Shown here: positions 1 to 12,000 of the stretch, one piece after another
Layout: every line of letters begins with the position of its first letter
Position numbering within the stretch: position 1 is the first letter of the stretch
Source of the DNA: Loripinus fragilis
Lineage: Eukaryota; Mollusca; Bivalvia; Lucinida; Lucinidae
Assembly (NCBI GenBank): GCA_964019695.1
Contig: OZ026518.1
Coordinates: 82,579,950 to 82,643,949, forward strand
Direction: 5' to 3'
Length of the DNA: 64,000 nt
Notes under the pieces: model-generated
Told to the model about the DNA's origin: nothing
The model's database searches: none
Seen by the model: the letters and a program-made list of their open reading frames with translations, nothing else
Program-made: the position numbers and the translations under genes

Positions 1-190
1 AATCACTAGTTTGAAGTTTAATGATAAATAGAATACCAGGTTCGCTACTTTTGTTATCAAGTTTACCAGGCTTGGCTTTGAAGAGGGCAGGCCTCGCGAT
101 TCAACAAGCATTCTCAAAGCCTTGCCCAGTAAACTTGATATCAAAAGACACTCACCTAAGATTCTCTTTTTCGCAGCAAGGTATGTCACC
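1..190. repeat. Dispersed foldback repeat, partial copy
   Basis: This segment matches the reverse complement of 30868-31160. Both share an outer AATCACTAGTTTGAAG end and inner blocks reading ATCAAGTTTACCAGGC and CTTGATATCAAAAGAC in inverted orientation. The inner blocks face each other, so the repeat can fold back on itself. No coding capacity is visible. It may start left of the window. Confidence 0.7.
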
Positions 191-1753
191 AAAAGATACC
201 ATAATACAAGTAGCGTGACTTCTATGCTGGAACACCTGGAATGGGAAACAGGACAAAACATCAGCTGCTCATGCTTTTCTAGATTGCGCATGACCTTATA
301 GACACACGAACAGATTCCCACTTTCATTCATTGGCATAAGCACAGCTTCTTTGCACAAACAGTTTGTCTCTGGAACTCCATTCCAGCCATGGTGGCTGAG
401 GCTTTCGGCTTGGTACCTTTTAAACGGGAGCTATCTAAAATATCATTCTGAACATTGTAGGGCCTACCAGATGTTAAGACCTAATAAAGTTCTTGTGCTA
501 TGCTAGCGGGGATGCACCTCCAAAGAAGCTAGACTGGACATGATCGAAGAGACTAAATACATCTGGTCAAACTTTATTTACTTCTGTTTTTCCTATCCAA
601 TCTTCATTTTTAGGGGCAACCATCCACGTTACAGAAGACATGTTTGACGGCGGCACGTAACATTAAGATGTAGATTTATATCACAACCCCCTGTTATCCT
701 ATCAAACTGTTCCTTTTTATATAAGCAGTTTGTAATCATACTTTCATAACAATCAGAACTGCCTTGTGGATCAGACCTTGGATGTACATCGAGGGTCTAT
801 ATTGATAACGTGATGCTGAGGTCACATAACATGACGCTGACGTCACAGAAACCATGCCAATACAAGAACAAGTTCGAGTGCAGCGAAACAAACGGTTACA
901 ACATTCCACAAGATGCTATAAATGAAGTTTAGGTTTTTCAATAAAATATCGCTATAGCAATATTTTATTATTGCATAAAAAGCTGTGTCGCACGCTATTA
1001 ACAGCCATGTTTTAACTGGCAAAAAAATGTATTAATCAGGCAATTTACGTGATGTTGAAACACGGCTTTTGTGCTTTACATATACGCATTCTAGGCCGTC
1101 ACAAAAATTGACGTCATCAACAGTAACGTGCATAGAAACGAACGTAGTTTTGTGATGTTAGTATGACGTAAGTCTTTTCTCTGGAGCAGGCTTTTTTCAA
1201 AACCTACAAATCCTTCATGCTTTTGAGCGCCATTATACGAGTAATACAAAAATGACCTTTACGAAGTTTTTTTTCCAAAGTTTTCAAGCGACAAAATGAC
1301 TTTATGCAATAATAACAAACCACTAACATCTGGTAGACCCCTCGAGCGTCACTAAAACCCTCACTTGTCTGGCTCAGGTTTCAACACCACCCTTGGTGTC
1401 CAGCAGATTTTAATGCATAGAAAAAACATGTTTGATCCCTATATTGCAAAAAACATAAACTTCATTTATTCTGTTGTCAGAATAATGGATTTTAATAGAG
1501 ATGAACCCACATGCTACATAACTTATTTTCCTTACGCCAGTTCTGGCTAACAAAATGCAGCTTTTCATACATAAAACTATGCCTTACATACATAGAGGCT
1601 TGATTCTCTAATTGGGCCTAGATTTTCGAATTGACTTTCGCCAGTAAATGGCTTCTGCCTAACTTGAATCAGAGTTTGGAAGATAAAAATCTGTATTATA
1701 TACCTATAAACTAATAAAGAAGAAGTGTTAGAAAGGTCATTTCGGTAACCCAT
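191..1753. other. Non-coding stretch, nothing recognised
   Basis: AT-rich sequence with stops in all frames. The only motifs noted are two CRE-like TGACGTCA palindromes near 848 and 1110 and a short direct repeat of a TGACGCTGA-type block near 830. It is either an intron of the symporter gene or its 5' flank; the sequence does not decide which. Confidence 0.5.
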
Positions 1754-1934
1754 TTAACTCTTTGCTGGGCAATGTTGCAAGTTTTTTGTCGTATGCGGTT
1801 TTGTTTTCGAAATAAACTTTTTAAAAAGATATTGCGGGAATACCATCTTGATCAATGTGTCAAACCATTGGATTCTGATCTGGGCTTAACTCTAACCTAT
1901 TTGCTAAGGCGTTCAGCAGAGAAGTTACACCGAA
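1754..1934. repeat. Left part of a TTAAC-type MITE
   Basis: Begins TTAACTCTTTGC and contains a GTCGTATGC block, matching the terminus of the MITE family also seen at 14800-15030, 25222-25432 and 26105-30688. It ends where the X-box element at 1935 begins. I do not see a matching right half beyond 2880, so it is probably truncated. Confidence 0.5.
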
Positions 1935-2880
1935 TACGAGGGCTAGTCAAAAATAACTGAGCCCTACCTCATAACATTTGAATCAAGTAAAATGAACATA
2001 TAATTAGATAAAAAATTCATTGTAGTTATATGTCATCTATTTTATCATCTAATTCATTTCTGTTGGAAGGCTTTTTGTGACGGTTGCTAGGCAACAGAAT
2101 ATGCCCTGTCACAGGGGTGCGTTCACGCTGTTGTACATCTTATTCTAAGCGTTGCTATGGAAACAGTAATGTTAAAACAAGGTTTTATTCACTGTCGTCT
2201 GATATATTTAACATTTGCCTATTCTGTGTCACAGAACAGAAACGAACTGACCCCAAATTATAAATGCTGTGGTAGTTTGATTTCAGAAGTTATCAAATTT
2301 TAACATGCCTGACGTCCTATAATTTACCCCACCCACATTCATATATACACAATTTTAATAGAAAACATTTAATATTAGCCTAGTAATGCTTTAACAGACC
2401 TGTATACACAAACCAACCCTCAGGCAAAGTAAGCTCCTTGGTTTAAATTCAAAATTTTGTTTCCATGGCAACACAATTCTCGTATATTTGAAAATTTATG
2501 GAATTTTGGTGTTTTTTGTTACTAGGCAACGCATGAAATCAATGTTCACCTAAACATTGATGAACTAAGTGTAATGAAAAGACAATATGATATATGTTCT
2601 TCAAATAAATATCAGATATGTCTTTCACAAAAACTATTAAGCACGCAAGCTTTTTAAAGACATACTGTATATTCCTGGTGGCTGAGATCGTGAACGCATC
2701 GATCTGACTAACGATTTTCAGTTGCCTAGCAACCATAATAGAAGCTTCACTAGGATAATTCTTCAGGGTCAAAACATCGATGACATATGATGCTTATAGA
2801 AAATAATCATATTTGTTGTCTACAATACCAAACTAAAATGTTATGAAGTAGGGCTCAGTTATTTTTGACTGACCCTCGTA
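1935..2880. mobile_element. Mariner-like non-autonomous transposon carrying five X-box motifs (copy 1)
   Basis: A 946-bp element with about 45-bp terminal inverted repeats beginning TACGAGGG and sharing GTCAAAAATAACTGAGCCC; the ends carry TA, as expected of Tc1/mariner insertions. There is no transposase. Five sites match the palindromic RFX X-box (GTTGCCATGGCAAC type): 2083-2095, 2151-2164, 2459-2472, 2518-2530 and 2721-2733, at offsets 148, 216, 524, 583 and 786 from the left end. The copy at 62609-63518 keeps the last four at nearly identical spacing. Calling it mariner-like is inference from the termini alone. Confidence 0.85.
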
Positions 2881-5800
2881 CACTGTCCTATCCTTGTCAT
2901 TTGAGATGAAAAGTTGCAAGTTTGCAAATAAAACAATTTTAAGTTCATCTAAATTAAGTAAAACTGTATGCAACGTTCTGTATATCGGATGATCTGGCCC
3001 AGTAGTTGATGGTCTAAATAAAATCACAATGTATGCAGTCGACGACCCAATCACCGGGCTAGAACACCCATGTATACAGTATGAAACGCTTGAATAACTT
3101 TCAAAATGCTCCAGCCTCTGATTTCGAACTTTTGTTCACATTAAAATACTGTTATTTTACATTTTATCAAAAGTAAGCATAAATTCCAGGATATAAACAA
3201 AAATGTCTTTCATCATCTTTTCAGGAGAAAAATTGCTTTTCAGCGTAACTCAGGCACCGTATCGACTATCGCTTAACTCATATATATATTTTGTTAAGCA
3301 GATACACAGCTTTATGTACTAAACGCTAAAACCTGAATTGTTTGCCATCTATATACAAAATTATGCAAACCAAGAATGCAAATGAAAATGTATCTTAATG
3401 TTCAAATACTGGGTAATGCATAACAGTAAAAGTTATATGAAAGTTGTTACGAGGAAACACATAAAAGTCATTTAAATGTGACAGGGGTCCAATTTTTCAG
3501 GTTGCAAATTTGAACAGAATGTCACACAATTTAGGCCTTCAGAAATCCACTACCTACAAGATCCGACTGCACGAATTTGTAGTCTAGACATGTGACAACC
3601 AGAAATGTGAAGGGTTAATCTCAAGTGCATTTTGATCGTTTAGTTAAGCAATCTTAATAAGCGGGCTTTTCATCAAATTGCCACGCTTGAAATTTTAGCA
3701 CTGAGATCTCCATAGGAAAATTAAATTGTTGTTGCATCTTAGTATGAGGACATTACCAGTCGAGAAATGGTAGAAAAAATGTGCTGAGAGGTCTACCTGA
3801 TTTGGCAAAAGAAAATTATCGAAACTTGTGATAAATCGAAGATTACCAAACATTTAATATTCCCTATTTGTTTTTGTCAAAGGGAGACAATTTTCAATTT
3901 TTTACAAGTTTGATAAATTCGAAATTAATTTCTGAGCTTGTTTCAAATGATACATCAGTTTTCTTGTGTTTATATGCAACACAATTATGACCAATTTTGA
4001 CAAGCATAACAATTTTAATTTGCGCATACGCAATAGCAAAATTCAGCGAATAAAGCTTTAAACACTTTAAGTAGTATAACTCAGACATAAAGCGAGACAA
4101 ATTGGTCGAGTTTCAACGAATCGTTTGCTGGATGTCTGGAAAACATTATTAAGCTTTAGTAAATACTATACTCAGTGGTCATAAGTGAGTTCCCAAATCA
4201 GCTTACAAGAAATTGACAAAAAATATAGTCTGAAACAATGGTCTTTTCTAGCCAATTAAGACAATTTCCCCAAAATGATAATTGCCCTAGATAGATATAC
4301 AGGGTATATATTTGCGTCATCACCAAATTGTATGATGTCATCATCCGTTGCTATGGAGATATCGTGTATCACAATCATTGGCTCCATTTCTTCAAAAAAG
4401 CTAGCAGGTGTTGAAAAAGTGCTGTAAAATGTCAGATTGTAATATGTTTTACTGAAAATTTGCAGAAATATTTGAAATGTACTGGAAAACATTCTGTTAA
4501 GTTCAAATTAGTATAGACATTCAAAATAAAATAATCCACAGCAGAGAACTTGAAGGAAAATAATACCATGAAAATGATCCGACTGCAGTTTTCTTTGGCT
4601 GTAAAAAACAATCTTAATATTAAATGCAGGAATTGGGGTATGAATGTTTTGTGAGGTATCATAACACTGTTCTATTTGAAAATAATATTTTTCGAATAAA
4701 TGTTGATGGAAATAAGCTATGGTTGGATACTAAGAAAATCTGCTAATTTTCACTGTCAGTCCTGATATTGGTGCCACAAGCAGCATAACCAGTGATATAA
4801 TATTTGTGTAATAATTAATTTCAGTTGAACGTACCATTTGGGGTTACATTTTAACAGAAAATTTATTTTTTTTAAGAAGAACTATCCTATGATTTCGCAT
4901 GAAAGTTTGGCTACCCCCTCTTAAAGCAAAGTTTGACCAAGGGGTTAAGTATCGCTGGGTGCTGTCTTTTCGATTTGAAAGAATGAAACATTTAAAGACT
5001 AATTGCTTCAAACACTCATATATAGACCCTAGAAAGACTGATACGTTTTGCTAAGTTACCATGTGGATTCATTCAGTAATTTAGATTTTTGGGTCAGGGG
5101 TACAAGTACCCCACCCATCCCTAATATGACGATGAATAAATTAGGAAGATGTGAACATATCTTGTTTACAGCTCACAAGTATAACATATTAGCACCAATA
5201 TCACCAAAAATATATAGAAAATAAGCAATATCTATAGTCATATAAAAACGGAAGAAGTTTAGAACCCACATCAAATTTTCAAAATGTTTTAGAAATCAGG
5301 GGTGGTCGAAATGAATAACACCCACAACCTCTAGATGATATTATTTCTATATTAATCTAGCATCCTTAAGTTGAAAAATAGCAAATATTGATATGTTCAA
5401 AATTCATATAATTTGTATTCCTCGTTTTCAAATTATACAAATTTTAAATGTACTTAAAGTTTTGCAACTGAAACAACATTTGCCATTTTGGGAAATCACT
5501 TATGGTCACTGAGTGTATTTGTCTAATACTTTCTCATAAAATATAGATTATTGTAGTGTAGCGTTTTCACTAATGTTCAGAATATACTTAAGTGACAAGT
5601 AAGAAGTAAACTATTGATAAAAATATTGATTTTTTAACAGCCATGTTCACAATAGTGAAACCAACCTGAGATAACTGCGCGGTTTGAGTACAGTGGATCT
5701 CTAGCGTGAATATGGCAAGCGCGAAACAGACACACACACTTGTAAAAAAAACAATAAGTAAATGTTGAAGGTTTCTCTATCTCATATGCCACTTTGATGG

Positions 5801-5946
5801 TTTCGTCATGGAGTAGCTTAAATAATGACACTACAAAGAACATCTGGCAAACATACAATAATTTAGTGCAAGATTAGAGCTTATGAATAAAAAGGTAGTG
5901 TGAGCGCTTTCCTGCATCTTTGTTCATGTAGCTTGTTTTATTTTAG
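2881..5946. other. Non-coding stretch left of the first visible symporter exon
   Basis: Strongly AT-rich, with no splice-flanked open frame resembling the N-terminal half of an SLC5 transporter. It is probably intron of the symporter gene, since the first visible exon begins mid-codon after a good polypyrimidine-AG acceptor at 5946. No repeat copy was recognised. Confidence 0.5.
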
Positions 5947-6082
5947 GGTTCTAGTCATCACTACCCCTGCTTATGCCATGTCGCTAATTCTAGTTGCTAT
6001 TGAGGGCATAGTCGTGTTTGGGTATTTTTACACTATTGGGTGTGATCCAAAGGCATCAGAGCAAATAAGCAATCCCAATCAG
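5947..6082 (+). CDS. SLC5 transporter exon A
   Basis: The acceptor is TTTTATTTTAG and the donor CAG|GTAATA. It begins with the last base of a split codon and ends in phase 0. It encodes one membrane span (about VITTPAYAMSLILVAIEG) and the loop start with GCDP, a Cys-Asp-Pro also present at this place in SLC5A8. It is the first exon visible. Confidence 0.88.
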
Positions 6083-9000
6083 GTAATATGACTATTTTTG
6101 TTGTTTCTCTCAGCGCTGCTATCTTACATGGTAATCATAATGAAGACACGCTTCATAATAGTAAATGAGTATGATAAGCCCAGTTTATAAAAACAGAGTA
6201 TCAAAACAAATATTTTGTTAATTTAAATTAATAAACAGGCTAATGCCAAAAAAGGGAAGTCAATATTGTGTATTTATTAAGGCTGACAGAGAAGAGCTTT
6301 AAAGTCCAAAGCCTATCACAGTCAAAATGGCTTAATCTACTAGTAAGTTTGGTAAAACACTTGTGAAACATAGAGTAGATAAGTGAAATATATATGCTTA
6401 AACTTGTGATAATTTTTTTATCCATCATATTAAACATATGTTTTGGATTGTCCTGTAGATTTTAATTAAATAACATTTTCATTGTTTCTTTTCACAGCTA
6501 ATTCCATTCATGGTGATGGACATTTTTGAAGATGTTCCTGGTATGCTAGGCTTGTTTATGGCATCCCTATTCAGTGCCTCTCTCAGGTAATAGATAATTT
6601 TTATAGCGCTTCTAGCACTGTGAATTCTGATGATTATCCCATACTTGATTCGATAAATATGGAATTATCCATTTTGTATTTTAAGAGATTTTCGATCAAA
6701 AGTTCTATAAAATTATGTAAATATGTCCCTGAAAATTGTTTTATCTAAGCAAACAGTGCATACCCTGGTTAAATTCATCTGAGTCTTCACTGTTTGCCAA
6801 AGTATCTTATAACCAGTATCCAGAATGATAAGTATTTAGGTTATAACATTCTACATGTAATTCTATTCACAGCTCATTCAGTTTAGGTAATGGACATGTG
6901 TGTAGGTGTTAGTTGCCTCGAGGATATAAAACACGTTTTATGGTCATCTCAACTGAGCGAGATTTATTCTGCTCATAAGTGTTAAAAAAATTAATCTATA
7001 AACAGGCTAAGTACAAATACTACTGATTAGACTGAATTAATTAAATGCATTACTGGAATTGGTATCATACACGCTACAGTGTAAACAAAATATAACCAAA
7101 AAGCATCAGCTGGCTTTGCAGAATAGCACTAGATGCTTGATGCTACGATGTGACGTCACCAGCAACGTCACGTTATGCTGCAGTCAAATTAACGACTGAT
7201 TCATACCAAATTTGAGTTGCACATTTTAAGCTGCAAGTAGCTTTTCAATCACATTTATCGAGAAAATTGCAAAATTATGGTGATGGGTTTTCAAAGTCCT
7301 CTAGTATATAATATTTTCATTTTACTGTATACTTCAGTACACTATCAACTAGCTTGAGCAGCTTGTCAGCATTGTTCTGGGCTGATATTGTAAAACCACA
7401 TGTGAAGCCTATGTCAGAGTTTCGAGCCACACTTATTGCAAAATGTTCAGGTATAAAAAATGTTATTTTTTCCTTGTTCATAATTTAAGTATGAAGTCAA
7501 CGTTTTGAGATTGCTTTACCCTTTACCTCATTGAGACGCCTTTTAAAGAAGTTAAAAGACCAGAGCGGAGAACTAAATTCTCCTCTTTGCTTTTTTACAC
7601 CATAAAAGCACCGAATTGAAAACTCACGGCTTATAGGCGTTTTTCGAAGCCTCCGTATACAGAACTGGAAAGACCCTCATAAGATTTTCTTTTCAGAGCC
7701 TTGGTTCTGTTAATGAGGTTTCCTAACAATGAGGTAGTTTAAAGACATATGAGGATCATTGTAAACAAAAGGAATAAACATTTTTTGGTTATGGTTTTTT
7801 CACATCTTTGAGAGTAATGATGGAGGAGTAATTTTGGTAATACAGGTTTCATATTGTGTTCTTTCCCTGCAGTTGTAACAGTTTTTTCTCTCAAACATGT
7901 GGTTAGTTCATTCAACTTTAAATTATTGGTTAATATCTGACTCCCACCATGTAGTTGTATGGATTAAGTAAATGTAAGCAGTGAATACTTTGATAAGCTC
8001 ACATGAGCCTTCTTTGGTCGACTGTGCAAAAAGAGCCCAGAGATTTACCTTAAGTGATGACAAGTATGTGTACTGTTTTGTTTTTTTATCAGTACAGATA
8101 CATGTGAGCCGTGATAAGGGCAAGCAAAAAACTATTATCCAACAAAGACACAGTACTAATTATTATTATGACATCGCGTCTGGGAGTGATATAACGCGGT
8201 GCATTAACATTGATAAACCACTGGTGGTTTACAGATTAGGGTTACGTTATGCATTGACGTCTATAATAACGTTGCGTATATATGGTAAAATCTTAGCTTT
8301 TTCATTCAAAAGTGTGATGTCAAAGTAGTTTTTTGGTCATATGATAAAAATAATCTAACCAGATCTCTTTTCCTCAAATGGTTTATTAAATTTGATACAA
8401 CAAGAGCACTCATGTCAGATCTTCTAAACGCCCACCACATGTTTAAGTGACCTGCGAATGCAACAATCACAGATTACATATTTATTTGATATTTTAGCTA
8501 ATTATTTAGTTTAGATAATCTATAATAATTTTCAGTTGTCGTGTTTGGTGTTCTTGCTGTAGGATTAGCGTTTGGAATCTCTCGGATTGGTGGAACATTA
8601 ATTCAGGTTTGTGTCTGTAAATGACATTTTCTTTATTAGAATTTTTTTCTTTTTCACATGACATAAATTAACAAATAAATATAGGCCTCGACGTGAGAAA
8701 ACCTGTTTTCGGTGATTTGTGAACAACAAAGGCGCAGACCAGCTGATCAGCGCCTTTGTTATTCGCTTATTGGAAAGTATCATTTATAGCTTTGCTATGA
8801 GCGTTGTGGCCCATATGTCATATCATGTATCTGATAATTAATTAGAAAGTTTCAAAATTATTCAAACCATTCGTACAAAGATAAATATCCACATTCCATA
8901 AACATTATGTGTTAAAACACTTCCAGGTTTCTAAGCAAATACAACTAAATGATGAGATGAGCATATAGAGAGTAATGGATAAGCGCAAAATGACCATATA

Positions 9001-12000
9001 TCTGATAGGTATACTGAATTATACTGAAGTGGAAAATGTTTATGAAAAACAGATTCTCTTAAAATATAAAGAAAAAAATCTGAAAATATATAAGGAAAAT
9101 TTTAGACTTAAGCATCGGTCTGCCTCTATCTGTTGGGCTCATTAGGTGAATTTGCTTTAGCATACAGTACATGGAAGTAAGCGGAAAATATATAAACTTC
9201 TGATGATGGTTGTAAGGGTAAGATTAGGGGGTTTTTTTGTGTAACTAAAAACGTAAATATTACAGTCATGCCCCCTAAACTTTGCACAGCCAATAATATT
9301 GTGAACTAGCCCAAATGACTATGCCATATTTAAACAGATAAAATCTTTTGTGATATTTAATATGAGATTGCTTTTGAAAAGAGGTTTTCATTTTTCGTTT
9401 CCCTGCTGAAAATATTGGGAAATATAGTTAAAAGCTTTTTGACCATAATTTCAAATAACCCATACTTCAATATATTAACTTAGAATCAAGCTTTTGATTA
9501 AGTATATTAATGAGAACAATCTGATGTTTATTTGCCTGGTATATTCTGAAATATAAGCTCATAAAAGAGAAATTAATGAAGATTTTGCAGAAAGAAACAT
9601 TTTCGATCTTGAACTCCTTGTAAATAAAGTATATTGGTTACTTCATTTTTTTTCAAGCTTATGTCTTTCTTAATATACCGAACAGAGGTTAAACGGTTTT
9701 AGTGCGCAATGTTAGGAGCCTAGATCGTAATTCTAGCTACTGAATGCTTGAGTCAGTTGTAGAGAAAGTTAGATTCTAAATGTGACCACCCTACCCCCCC
9801 CCCCCCACTAAACACACACACAAACTGTTATTTTTAACCATTTAAGGTATTGAATAGAAAAAAATGCCTTAAAACAAATATGATATAAAACGATAGTAAA
9901 ACCCAGGTAACAAAATAACGTTGTCGAAAAGTTGTTGAAACGTTTTGTATACGTAAGGGGAATGTTTGGTTTTAACGTTTAGAAACCCTATGTTTGCAAT
10001 CAAATTTTGGGTTCCTTAACGTTTTTGACAAACGTTTTGGAAAAACCTTTCTGAAACCTTAAGGAAACCTTCAACCTTCATATAGTTTAAGATACCTTTT
10101 AAATTTCCTAAAATTGTGTTGCTGATGTTTGTTGTTTTTAAAGTGTCTCAAATTGCAATTCATAACTACGGCACCTGATCTGCTAGTAACTGCAAGTATT
10201 TATCATGCACTATTTACTAAAAGCTGCAAAAATATGTGACAATCGCAAAAAACAACAGTTTGGGGTTAGTAACATGCATTTATTTGAAACAAGCAGTTAA
10301 TTGGCATACCAAACATACTTCTAACTATTGTTATCATGCATTTTGAAGCAAAACCTATCCAAAATAACAAATATTACCTGATGAATCATTTATGTAAGTT
10401 TCTTTGTTTGGAATCACGATGATTGGCACTAAATTAACTACCTGCAGTTTTGTAATAAATATGTCTTGTTCAATTAGATGAGCATTTATTGTAAAAAATG
10501 ATATAAAATGAAAAGATATTAATTCAACTAAATCAAGATTTTAAAAGCCAGGCCTTTGTTTGCAATAACAACTTGGTTGTGATAGACGTTTATAAAACGT
10601 TTACAGAACCACATCAAGCACTGATTTAAAAATTGACCTTTCCTTTGAGAATAGTTCATTTATTTTTTCTTTTTTCTTTTTCATTCTCTATATACTGCTA
10701 GACCCCTTGCAAGTATTATCCGCAGGTGTACTTTGTACACTCAGGGGTTCAGGATGAAAGCCTACAAGTAACCATATCTAAATTACCCTAGGGTTCTTTA
10801 ACCTGCTTAGGGGTGACTTTCCCTGTACAGAGGACATCCAGTTTATGTCCCAATCCGAGGATGATGCACTTATCTAGCGTCATCCCTGCAAATGACATTA
10901 GAGAAAGTGTGTTTGCGACACCAATTTTTCCTCGCCGCAAGGTTTTACAAATCTGCTCACTATGCTTTAAATTGAGACTCGGACTACTTTCAAGTAACAC
11001 GAAATGCCCTAAAGTCTATTTTTAGCGCTATTTATAATACAACTGAGCTTACAATAGCTCGGGTATCTCGATGATTTTCTTTTCCAATAAATATACTCTA
11101 GACCAATCTAAACACTTTTTGTTTACTCGGAGTTGGGAGACATTCTAAAATAAAAATCATTACTTATTTATGTAATCTCGCACCCCTGTAAGCATTAACT
11201 TGCTGCCTTATTGCCAAATGGGAATCTAGACATTTATTAGCCAGTGTACAGTAGATGTCCAAATAAAAAGTCAAAATAAAATTTCTACAATAGACCTAGA
11301 AGGTGAATAGAAATTCTGTTCACCCAAACAATGGATGATTTGAGAACACTGGACATTGAGGCTCTTTTGGTCTGTGACTTTGATGCTCTTTCAAGCAAGC
11401 AAGAATCTTTTGATTTGGTGATAAACAATTACTTTCTCACAGACAATTTAGACATGCCGCAGGGAACCAAGTTCTTTGAAGTAAGCTTTGGGAATGAAAC
11501 TAACCAAATCAAAATGCCTGAAAACCAAAACCAACTGAATGAAAGTTGCAAGATGATATGTTCAGATGCTATGAAACAAACCAGATACAATTGAGGCAGA
11601 ATCTTAATGAAAATTCAAGGAAAATAAATGAAATTACCAATATAATGCATTATTCTTCAATGACCCAAACCAAATTCAGAATCTGAGTGAATTGAATAGA
11701 AATAATTAACAAGATATTAGCAATGAAAATAATCAAAACCACATCAATTCAGCATTCAACTGTTAAACATTTTACACAGTGGCTGAAATCAGAGCCAATG
11801 TTTAAGAACCATCCTTTTCTGGATATTGAGGCAGAAGAGCTGAATAATTATGTAGTGTCATTTTTGCTCTCAATACGCAAAAATGAATGAACTGATTATT
11901 AACCAGACACATTAACCAGCTACCATTGTTCCATTACCAGGTTTCTCAAAGAGAACATATATCCTTTTGATATTGTGACAGATAAATAATTTTGAACATC

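Noticed and set aside
7981..8328. A 115-codon plus-strand open frame between symporter exons C and D.
   Set aside because: It lies in an intron, has no recognised motif, is not needed for frame continuity and overlaps an opposite-strand frame of similar quality. Composition looks like chance.
10788..11025. Overlapping 70-codon frames on both strands that might be an exon.
   Set aside because: Neither strand shows a recognisable domain or a pair of good splice sites, and the region lies within a symporter intron.
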